The position numbers were made by a program, and so were the translations under genes. A stretch of 9,437 nt of DNA, taken from contig JAAOYD010000045.1 of NCBI GenBank assembly GCA_018221165.1, forward strand, positions 1-9,437. The letters are read 5' to 3'. Positions 1 through 4,948 of this stretch are shown here, one piece after another. The stretch comes from Candidatus Woesearchaeota archaeon. Its GTDB lineage: Archaea; Nanobdellota; Nanobdellia; Woesearchaeales; UBA525. The notes below the pieces were generated by a model. It saw only the letters and a program-made list of their open reading frames with translations. It made no database searches and was not told where the DNA came from. How positions within the stretch are numbered: the stretch's first letter is position 1; each line of letters starts with the position of its first letter.

Positions 1-194
1 GCAACTGAGAACCCGCCTTTTTTGACAGGGAATCCTTCTTTTGCTGCTTTGCTAATGAATGTGTCTACTGCCTTGTGAAAGTTCTTTGTTTCTTGAGTAG
101 GAATAATTTCCTTTTTGACAATACCTAGCTTCTCGTCGAGAATAGCGAAACGCATGTTCGTGCCACCAATATCTGCTGCGAAAACGTACTGCAT
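1..194 (-). CDS. glk: Glucokinase (Glk/ROK-type sugar kinase), N-terminal 64 residues, cut by window edge
   Basis: Seen: reading the minus strand from the ATG at 194 gives an open frame running off the window. It begins MQYVFAADIGGTNMRFAILD. The phosphate-1 (ATP-binding) motif DIGGTN is at residues 8-13, and a GGFSVA segment at about 60-65 sits where glucokinases have the second beta-strand before an AGP motif. Known: this N-terminus is typical of the ASKHA-fold glucokinases (Glk family and the related ROK family), cytoplasmic enzymes that phosphorylate glucose with ATP at the head of glycolysis. Inference: the DIGGTNxR form favours Glk over ROK, but substrate specificity cannot be settled from 64 residues. 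The start is supported by a TATA box centred about 27 nt upstream, giving a leaderless transcript. The 90-aa gene upstream ends 33 nt away. Confidence 0.82.
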   Translation of the reverse strand, partial: MQYVFAADIGGTNMRFAILDEKLGIVKKEIIPTQETKNFHKAVDTFISKAAKEGFPVKKGGFSV

Positions 195-216
195 GGAAGA
201 AATTAAGGAAAAGGGG

Positions 217-226
217 TTTTTAAGGT
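217..226 (-). promoter_or_regulatory. TATA box of the glucokinase gene
   Basis: The minus strand reads CCTTAAAAACC here, centred about 27 nt upstream of the ATG at 194. This fits archaeal TBP/TFB initiation at or near the A of the ATG, so the mRNA is probably leaderless. The box lies directly after the stop codon of the upstream 90-aa gene (228-230), so any BRE element would overlap that gene's end. Confidence 0.6.
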
Positions 227-227
227 T

Positions 228-500
228 TTAGATGACGTCTTCGATGGGTGGCTTGTTCTTGGGTTTGCCAGGACTGGCTCCTTCTCCAAGTGGTGCCTGC
301 GCTCCCAATTTCTCAGCTTCTTTTTCCAAGTCGACGCCGAGCTCTTTGAGCGCGTTCACGTGCATTTGCATGAGTTGCTCAACAATGCTGAGGATGCGGC
401 CAAGCTCTTCACGCTCTTTCGCTAGTACTGAGATGCTGCCTTTGTGGAAACCGATTTGTTCGTCTTTTGACGCTGTTTCCTTTTTTTTCTTCGCTGCCAT
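228..500 (-). CDS. Small hypothetical coiled-coil protein (90 aa)
   Basis: Function not recognised. Seen: a lysine-rich N-terminus (MAAKKKKE), a long predicted amphipathic helix at about residues 14-62 containing FHKGSISVLAKEREELGRIL and a stretch ending ALKELGVDLE, then a Gly/Pro/Lys-rich flexible tail ending PPIEDVI. There is no signal peptide, membrane segment or cysteine, so it is probably cytoplasmic, perhaps self-associating or a partner of a larger protein. It is probably real: it has a promoter and, on the minus strand, AGGTGATT just before the ATG, a near-perfect match to the archaeal anti-Shine-Dalgarno sequence. It lies upstream of glucokinase, which has its own promoter, so functional linkage is uncertain. 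My impression is that short proteins of this design recur in Woesearchaeota-like genomes, but this was not checked. Confidence 0.7.
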   Translation of the reverse strand: MAAKKKKETASKDEQIGFHKGSISVLAKEREELGRILSIVEQLMQMHVNALKELGVDLEKEAEKLGAQAPLGEGASPGKPKNKPPIEDVI

Positions 501-502
501 GG

Positions 503-510
503 AATCACCT
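503..510 (-). promoter_or_regulatory. Shine-Dalgarno site of the 90-aa gene
   Basis: The minus strand reads AGGTGATT followed by CC and the ATG at 500. GGTGAT is complementary to the usual archaeal 16S rRNA 3' end. It fixes the start codon and shows that this gene, unlike most others here, is translated from a leadered mRNA. Confidence 0.65.
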
Positions 511-540
511 GTGATTGTTCTAGAGTTCGAGAACTCCTGA

Positions 541-551
541 GCTTTTTAAAG
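541..551 (-). promoter_or_regulatory. Probable TATA box of the 90-aa gene
   Basis: The minus strand reads GCTTTAAAAAGC, centred about 46 nt upstream of the ATG at 500. Initiation about 26 nt downstream would give a leader of roughly 20 nt, just enough to carry the Shine-Dalgarno site at 503-510. An alternative AT-rich element (CCATAAAG) lies slightly further upstream, at 551-558. The divergent herA-type gene has its own TATA box about 45 nt away on the other strand. Confidence 0.5.
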
Positions 552-588
552 CTTTATGGCTGTTCTTCTCACTCGTCAGGCGCAACCC

Positions 589-597
589 TTAAAAAGG
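589..597 (+). promoter_or_regulatory. TATA box of the HerA-type gene
   Basis: TTAAAAAGG is centred about 25 nt upstream of the ATG at 618, the leaderless spacing seen for other genes in the window. The in-frame TTG at 606 would lie only about 13 nt from the box, upstream of the expected transcription start, so ATG 618 is preferred. Confidence 0.6.
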
Positions 598-617
598 CGC
601 TTCTGTTGGCCAAATCT

Positions 618-2594
618 ATGCTCGGAAGGATTGTAGGGAAGGCGACGACGCTCAGTTTTAGTTTTGAGCTCGGCGATGAGGCTGATGTCAAGAAGTTTGA
701 GTATGTCAAGGTGCCGCATCGTGTGTATGAGTGGGTGCTCTGCCAAGTTCTTGAGATTGAGAAGAATCAAGAGCGGTCCTTGGCGAAGTGCAATGTGCTC
801 GGCTATGTTGACAAGGGCAAGGTCAAGCAAGTCCGCATTCCTTTTGATATTGGTTCTGAAGTTTTTCTCGCTGACGATGAGTTCATCACTGAGGTGATCC
901 AGCTTGACACCGAAAATGGTGCGTATGTCGGCAAACTCGACGGTAAGCAGATTCCTGTGAACCTCGACCTCTCCAAACTCTTGACTAAGCATATCGCTAT
1001 CCTTGCGAAATCGGGAGCTGGAAAATCCTACGCGCTTGGGGTCCTCATCGAAGAAATCCTCGAACGGAAAGTGCCAGTACTCATTATCGATCCGCATGGC
1101 GAATATGGCAGTCTCGGAAAGAAATCAGAAGATGATGACGAGCGACTCGCACGGCATGGTATCAAACCGAAATCCTATGAGGTGCGTGAGTACGGCACCC
1201 ATGAGCAACCAGAACTCATTCCGCTTAGGCTCCCAAATAACTTAACGCAGCAAGAACTCATTCACCTCATTCCTGGAAAACTCAACAACACACAATTAGG
1301 AATTCTTTATTCCGCGTTGAATGGTATGGAAGAGGTGAACTTCGAGACAGTTCTCCTCGGACTCGAGCAGGAAGAGTCAAACGCGAAGTGGAGCGTTATC
1401 AATCTCATCGAGCACATCCGTGGCCTTGGCATCTTCAGCAACGCCCCAGTGGCATACAACGAGCTCGTCAAGAGCGGCGTCGCGTCGGTCATCAACATGC
1501 GGGGAATAGCACCTGATATACAACAAGTCATAGTATACAAACTCGCAAAAGATCTCTTTGAACTCAGAAAAATGAATAAGGTTCCTCCTTTTTTCTTGGT
1601 CATCGAGGAAGCGCACAATTACTGTCCAGAACGCAGCTTCGGCGAAACAACCTCTTCAAAGATTCTTCGCACCATCGCGAGCGAAGGCAGAAAATTCGGT
1701 CTTGGTCTTGCAGTGGTTTCGCAACGCCCTGCCCGCGTCGACAAATCAGTATTGTCACAATGTACAACGCAGATGATATTGAAGGTGACCAACCCGAATG
1801 ACTTAAGGGCGGTGGGCAACAGCGTCGAGGGATTGACTGCTGAGAGTGAAGCAGAAATTCAGAATCTGTCCATCGGCACCGCGCTTGTGACGGGTGTTGT
1901 TGATATGCCGCTCTTCGTGAACATCCGTCCGAGAAAGACTGCGCACGGTGGCCACGCAGTGGACATCCTCGACCAGCCGGAAAGCTTCGAAGAACAAACT
2001 TCTAGTTTTCAAGACCAGGAACTTCTCCCGATCATAAAACCAAAAACAACTCCGCAAGATCTCAAGTTGATGGCGGAAGGTGACGCTGAAGTACGAACAA
2101 TCCTCATTCCTTCCTATCTTTTTTCCTGCAAGGAAAAAGACAACGCGTACAAGCTCCTCGTCGACATGACGAACGGTGAAGTGGTGGTTGACGTTGAGGA
2201 AGGAACGACGAGCAAGCTGCCCACGCTACGAAAACTTTCACCGGTGCAGATGAAGATCTTGATGGCAGCAAACAGCCTGAAAGAGTTCGACAAAGAAGAA
2301 ATAATCCAGAAGATAAAGACGACCGTTGAGATTGATGACGACCTCAAGGATTTGTTAGAGCATGAGTATCTGTCTCACAACACAGAGAACGATTCTTACT
2401 CTATCACCAATAACTACATCTTATCAAAACTTTCAAAACACGCAGTCTATACACCAGTTGAGTATGAACAGGTGCGTTTTGACATTCAGCGCGACGCGAA
2501 GATGAATCTCGACAAGGTGAAGGAACAGCTCAGTCGCTTCACGAAAGTTCTCGACCAGCAAGAATGCCAGTTGGTTCGCTATGAGTTGGAGTAA
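618..2594 (+). CDS. herA: HerA-family ATPase/DNA translocase with C-terminal extension (658 aa)
   Basis: Known family role: HerA is a hexameric FtsK/VirB4-like motor that moves DNA and works with nuclease NurA, Mre11 and Rad50 in archaeal DNA end resection. Seen: an N-terminal beta-rich HAS-like barrel (about 1-95, starting MLGRIVGKAT); Walker A AKSGAGKS at 130-137 (Lys136); a DPHGEYG motif soon after; Walker B FFLVIEEAH with Glu330/Glu331; then SEGRKFGLGLAVVSQRPARV, the HerA sensor/arginine-finger region. A C-terminal part of about 180 residues (charged, winged-helix-like, ending in a coiled segment) makes it longer than the roughly 500-aa Sulfolobus HerA. No nurA, mre11 or rad50 is adjacent. 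The ATG at 618 is chosen over TTG at 606 because the TATA box is 25 nt upstream and the family starts at G-R-I-V-G. It could also be a HerA-like paralogue with another partner. Confidence 0.88.
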   Translation: MLGRIVGKATTLSFSFELGDEADVKKFEYVKVPHRVYEWVLCQVLEIEKNQERSLAKCNVLGYVDKGKVKQVRIPFDIGSEVFLADDEFITEVIQLDTENGAYVGKLDGKQIPVNLDLSKLLTKHIAILAKSGAGKSYALGVLIEEILERKVPVLIIDPHGEYGSLGKKSEDDDERLARHGIKPKSYEVREYGTHEQPELIPLRLPNNLTQQELIHLIPGKLNNTQLGILYSALNGMEEVNFETVLLGLEQEESNAKWSVINLIEHIRGLGIFSNAPVAYNELVKSGVASVINMRGIAPDIQQVIVYKLAKDLFELRKMNKVPPFFLVIEEAHNYCPERSFGETTSSKILRTIASEGRKFGLGLAVVSQRPARVDKSVLSQCTTQMILKVTNPNDLRAVGNSVEGLTAESEAEIQNLSIGTALVTGVVDMPLFVNIRPRKTAHGGHAVDILDQPESFEEQTSSFQDQELLPIIKPKTTPQDLKLMAEGDAEVRTILIPSYLFSCKEKDNAYKLLVDMTNGEVVVDVEEGTTSKLPTLRKLSPVQMKILMAANSLKEFDKEEIIQKIKTTVEIDDDLKDLLEHEYLSHNTENDSYSITNNYILSKLSKHAVYTPVEYEQVRFDIQRDAKMNLDKVKEQLSRFTKVLDQQECQLVRYELE

Positions 2595-2597
2595 ACC

Positions 2598-2603
2598 ATA
2601 TAA
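2598..2603 (+). promoter_or_regulatory. TATA box of the asparagine synthase-like gene
   Basis: ATATAA is centred about 27 nt upstream of the ATG at 2628 and begins four bases after the stop codon of the preceding gene. There is no Shine-Dalgarno motif before the ATG, so the mRNA is probably leaderless. Confidence 0.6.
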
Positions 2604-2627
2604 CCACTTCTGCTTTCCGCGAGTAGT

Positions 2628-3602
2628 ATGTCCGAACCTTACTTGAAAGACGGCAAGCTCATCCCGAAGGATGAGTGGCTTGCTTTTCTCGAGCCTTTTG
2701 GACAAGTTCAGATACTTTCCGAAGGAAACCGAGAGCACATACTCCAAGAACTCCAGAATAAACTAGAGCAAGCGGTCAAAAAAAGAATTCCTAAAGAAGG
2801 AAAGATAGGAGTTTTGTTTTCAGGAGGTATTGATTCAGTTATCATTGCATTTCTCCTGAAACGTTTAGGAGTTACCTTCACTTGCCTTACTATTGGCTTC
2901 CAAGACGGCAACGCCAAACCACCCGAAGATCTTGTTGAGAGCGAACGCATCGCGAAAGAGCTTGGCTTCCGTCAGGAAAGTATTATTTTCAATATGGAAA
3001 ATATTGAACCCTTATTCCGAAAAACCGCCAAAATCCTCGGAAATCTTACGAACGTTGTCAACATTGGTGTCGGTAGCGTCGAAGTCGCAGGCATAGAAAA
3101 AGGCAAAGAGCTCGGTATCACTCACTTCTTTGGCGGTCTCGGCGCTGAGGAAATATTCGCTGGTTACGACCGTCACGAACAAGCACTCAAACAAGGTAAC
3201 GACGCTCTCCACGCAGAATGCCTCGATGGCATGCGTAGCTCCCTCTACGAGCGTGATTTCCAGAGAGATGTCACAATCGCCCAACACTTCAGCATCACTC
3301 TCCACACACCCTTCCTCGATGAGGAACTCATTGAATTTGCGCTCGCAATCCCACCAAAACTCAAGATTAACCCTGAAAAGACCTTTCACGGCAAGAAGCG
3401 CGGCGACCTCCCGGAAGAAAGAACCCAACGAAAGGTCATTCTGCGAGAAGCAGCTGAAGCAATAGGTATCCCAGAAGATATCGCCTGGCGACCCAAGCGT
3501 GCAGCACAATATGGCTCAAGAACCAACAACGCCCTCACCAAACTGCGGAAGAGAGGCGGTTATCGAGATAAGGAAGAATATCTTGGCAGCCTCCTGAGTT
3601 AA
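2628..3602 (+). CDS. Asparagine synthase-like ATP pyrophosphatase without glutaminase domain (324 aa)
   Basis: Seen: an N-terminal segment of about 60 residues, then the PP-loop SGGIDS at 65-70, the nucleotide-binding signature of the N-type ATP pyrophosphatases. FFGGLGAEEIFAGYDRH at 167-183 corresponds to the asparagine-synthetase motif GxGxDELFGGY, with Glu174 in place of the usual Asp. HTPFLDEELIEFAL near 225-240 matches the family's conserved PFLD segment. Known: full asparagine synthetase B activates Asp by adenylation and uses ammonia from an N-terminal glutaminase domain of about 200 aa. That domain and its catalytic N-terminal Cys are absent. Inference: it may use free ammonia, take nitrogen from a separate subunit, or amidate another substrate. 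It is cytoplasmic, and a TATA box in the 33-nt gap after herA gives it its own leaderless promoter. Confidence 0.85.
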   Translation: MSEPYLKDGKLIPKDEWLAFLEPFGQVQILSEGNREHILQELQNKLEQAVKKRIPKEGKIGVLFSGGIDSVIIAFLLKRLGVTFTCLTIGFQDGNAKPPEDLVESERIAKELGFRQESIIFNMENIEPLFRKTAKILGNLTNVVNIGVGSVEVAGIEKGKELGITHFFGGLGAEEIFAGYDRHEQALKQGNDALHAECLDGMRSSLYERDFQRDVTIAQHFSITLHTPFLDEELIEFALAIPPKLKINPEKTFHGKKRGDLPEERTQRKVILREAAEAIGIPEDIAWRPKRAAQYGSRTNNALTKLRKRGGYRDKEEYLGSLLS

Positions 3603-3603
3603 C

Positions 3604-3611
3604 TTTATAAA
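3604..3611 (+). promoter_or_regulatory. TATA box of the uS7 gene
   Basis: TTTATAAA is a consensus archaeal TATA box centred about 28 nt before the ATG at 3636. It starts two bases after the stop codon of the preceding gene, so the promoter is packed into a 33-nt gap. Confidence 0.7.
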
Positions 3612-3635
3612 CCCCTCACTGTTCTCGCGACAAAC

Positions 3636-4238
3636 ATGACTGAAGCAGTTAAGCTCTTCGATAAGTGGGACGTCACCGACATCAAGGTGAAAGATAAGGG
3701 TCTCGAGCGCTATCTCAGCATCAAGCCCGTTCTCGTTCCGAAAACTGGCGCACGCTACGCGGGTCGCCGTTTCCACAAGAGCAAGATCAACATTGTTGAG
3801 CGCCTTATCAATAGGACTATGGTGCCTGGTCACAAGGGCAAGAAGCACAAGTTCAGCAGCGGCCATATCACCGGCAAGAGCCAGACCGCCTATCAACTTG
3901 TTTTCGAGACATTTGAGATTATTGAGAAGAAGACGAAGAAGAACCCTGTTGAGGTTCTCGTCCGCGCTGTGGAGAACGCCGCACCGCGAGAAGATATCAT
4001 CACGATTACCTATGGTGGCGCCCGCTACCCGAAAGCTGTTGAGTGCGCTCCACAGCGACGCATCGACACCGCCTTGAAGACGATGGTGCAGGGCGCCTTC
4101 GGCAAGAGCGTCAAGGGCAAGAAATCAGCTGCAGCAGCACTCTCCGATGAAATCCTCCTTGCTTACCAACTCAGCCCGAACAGCAACGCCATCGCGAAGA
4201 AGCAGGAAGTCGAGCGCCAGGCCGACAGCAGCCGATAA
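3636..4238 (+). CDS. rps7: 30S ribosomal protein uS7 (archaeal/eukaryal S5-type, 200 aa)
   Basis: Known: uS7 is a primary binder of the 3' major domain of 16S rRNA and lines the head of the small subunit near the E site. Seen: the archaeal-type N-terminal extension (LFDKWDVTDI), basic KINIVERLINRTM and HKFSSGH segments, an ENAAPRED loop, the RNA-binding signature CAPQRRIDTAL at 137-147, and a C-terminus (NSNAIAKKQEVER followed by ADSSR) that matches archaeal S7 and eukaryal S5 endings rather than bacterial S7. The length of 200 residues is normal for archaea. In many archaea this gene follows rps12 and precedes EF-2; neither is next to it here. It has its own strong TATA box and no Shine-Dalgarno site. 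A T-rich run just after the stop is a likely terminator. Confidence 0.96.
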   Translation: MTEAVKLFDKWDVTDIKVKDKGLERYLSIKPVLVPKTGARYAGRRFHKSKINIVERLINRTMVPGHKGKKHKFSSGHITGKSQTAYQLVFETFEIIEKKTKKNPVEVLVRAVENAAPREDIITITYGGARYPKAVECAPQRRIDTALKTMVQGAFGKSVKGKKSAAAALSDEILLAYQLSPNSNAIAKKQEVERQADSSR

Positions 4239-4285
4239 GGTTTCAATTTTTTCTTTAACCCTTCATACAAAACCTTATTGAAACC
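4235..4285 (+). repeat. Overlapping inverted repeats: two mutually exclusive hairpins
   Basis: ATAAGGTTT (4235-4243) pairs with AAACCTTAT (4270-4278). GGTTTCAAT (4239-4247) pairs with ATTGAAACC (4277-4285). The two left arms share five bases and the two right arms share two, so only one hairpin can form fully at a time. The T-rich run is inside. This gap between uS7 and the small membrane protein holds no other clear element; a weak AT-rich stretch around 4275-4283 is the only promoter candidate for the gene at 4305. Confidence 0.5.
4244..4256 (+). terminator. T-rich transcription terminator after the uS7 gene
   Basis: The run CAATTTTTTCTTT follows the uS7 stop codon (4236-4238). Archaeal RNA polymerase terminates at U-rich tracts without needing a hairpin. 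It lies in the loop of the hairpins described at 4235-4285. Confidence 0.5.
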
Positions 4286-4304
4286 CGCTTCTTTTCTTCT
4301 TCAC

Positions 4305-4568
4305 ATGCTCTTCAATTTCTATCGAACGCTGGATATCGCACTCATACTCTATTTCACGTTCCTCTTCGGAAACAACAACCCTGTGCTGCCAATGAACATC
4401 GCGTTTCCCCTCGGCTGGCTCGTCGCCGCGTTGATGACCTACCGGCTCGTCCGCAGTTTCCTCCCGAGCGTGCCGAACAACGACAGCGTCCTCTTCGACC
4501 TGGTTGACTGTAGCCACCACCACTACAGTCTTGTGGAGAAGAAGAAACGAATCAACAGGCAGGGATAG
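4305..4568 (+). CDS. Small two-TM membrane protein with LVDCS motif, first of a tandem pair (87 aa)
   Basis: Family not recognised. Seen: a short N-terminus (MLFNFYR), TM1 at about 8-23 (IALILYFTFLF), a short loop with Asn/Pro, TM2 at about 31-50 (FPLGWLVAALMTYRLV), then a soluble tail containing LFDLVDCSHHHYS and a basic end. By the positive-inside rule both ends probably face the cytoplasm. It aligns with the next protein over TM2 (LGWLVA, then YR) and over LVDCS followed by aromatic/His residues, so the two are tandem paralogues. The Asp-Cys-Ser-His cluster could bind a metal; that is inference. ATG 4305 was chosen over an in-frame TTG at 4278, which would add nine residues encoded within the inverted repeat. 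The stop is two bases before the next gene's ATG, so the pair is probably co-transcribed. Confidence 0.75.
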   Translation: MLFNFYRTLDIALILYFTFLFGNNNPVLPMNIAFPLGWLVAALMTYRLVRSFLPSVPNNDSVLFDLVDCSHHHYSLVEKKKRINRQG

Positions 4569-4570
4569 CG

Positions 4571-4909
4571 ATGGTGATGAAGTACGTGTACAAACTGCTG
4601 AAATGGATGACCTTTTTCACATTCTTCTGGTTCCTCCTCTTCTTCGAGCCGCGCTGGCTCGGCTGGCTCGTGGCAATAGCCCTCGCTTACCGCATGATGA
4701 AAGCGTGGCTCAATCCGAGAAAGACGAGCGCGCTCGCAAAGCTCGTCGACTGCAGTTACTACCACAGCGACAACGACAGTCATCGCCACACTGGCAAGCG
4801 GCCGGACAAGAATAAGCATGTTCACAGCAAGGTCCGTTCTGACCAGAAGGATCAGCACGCGCGTCATAGTGGGCATCCGCATAAGGAAGGCTTCACCACT
4901 CGTCAATAA
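4571..4909 (+). CDS. Small two-TM membrane protein with LVDCS motif and His-rich tail, second of a tandem pair (112 aa)
   Basis: Family not recognised. Seen: a basic N-terminus (VMKYVYKLLK), a very aromatic TM1 at about 13-27 (MTFFTFFWFLLFF), a tight turn with Glu-Pro-Arg, TM2 at about 29-43 (LGWLVAIALAYRMM), then LAKLVDCSYYHS at about 55-66 and a hydrophilic tail of about 45 residues rich in His, Lys, Asp and Ser. Nine histidines occur after the LVDCS motif. It is paralogous to the preceding protein, with a longer tail. The topology is probably a helical hairpin with both ends in the cytoplasm. The His-rich tail with a nearby Cys suggests metal binding, unproven. ATG 4571 and ATG 4577 are both possible starts; a weak AGGG lies upstream. 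It forms an operon with the preceding gene (2-nt gap). Confidence 0.75.
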   Translation: MVMKYVYKLLKWMTFFTFFWFLLFFEPRWLGWLVAIALAYRMMKAWLNPRKTSALAKLVDCSYYHSDNDSHRHTGKRPDKNKHVHSKVRSDQKDQHARHSGHPHKEGFTTRQ

Positions 4910-4918
4910 TGCGACGAC

Positions 4919-4926
4919 TTTAAAAA
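4919..4926 (+). promoter_or_regulatory. TATA box of the permease-methyltransferase gene
   Basis: TTTAAAAA is centred about 26 nt upstream of the ATG at 4949, with no Shine-Dalgarno motif between them, which indicates leaderless initiation. It therefore probably starts a separate transcript from the two small membrane proteins upstream. Confidence 0.6.
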
Positions 4927-4948
4927 CTACTTCTGGTCAATTGCGCTC

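Noticed and set aside
606..620. TTG at 606 as start of the HerA gene
   Set aside because: It lies only about 13 nt from the TATA box, upstream of the expected transcription start, whereas ATG 618 has the same spacing as the other leaderless genes and matches the family N-terminus.
576..1097. Open frame of 173 codons on the minus strand opposite the HerA gene
   Set aside because: It lies wholly inside and antisense to a gene with clear HerA motifs, has no recognisable domain and no promoter; a codon-bias shadow.
3012..3509. Open frame of 165 codons on the minus strand opposite the asparagine synthase-like gene
   Set aside because: Antisense shadow: composition mirrors the real gene and no family motif or promoter is visible.
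4277..4285. ATTGAAAC, resembling the 3' end of some CRISPR repeats
   Set aside because: There is no array of spaced direct repeats in the window; the match is part of a local inverted repeat after uS7.
4305..4909. The two small membrane protein genes as one gene broken by a frameshift
   Set aside because: Both carry the same order of TM2 motif and LVDCS motif, so they are duplicated copies, not two halves.
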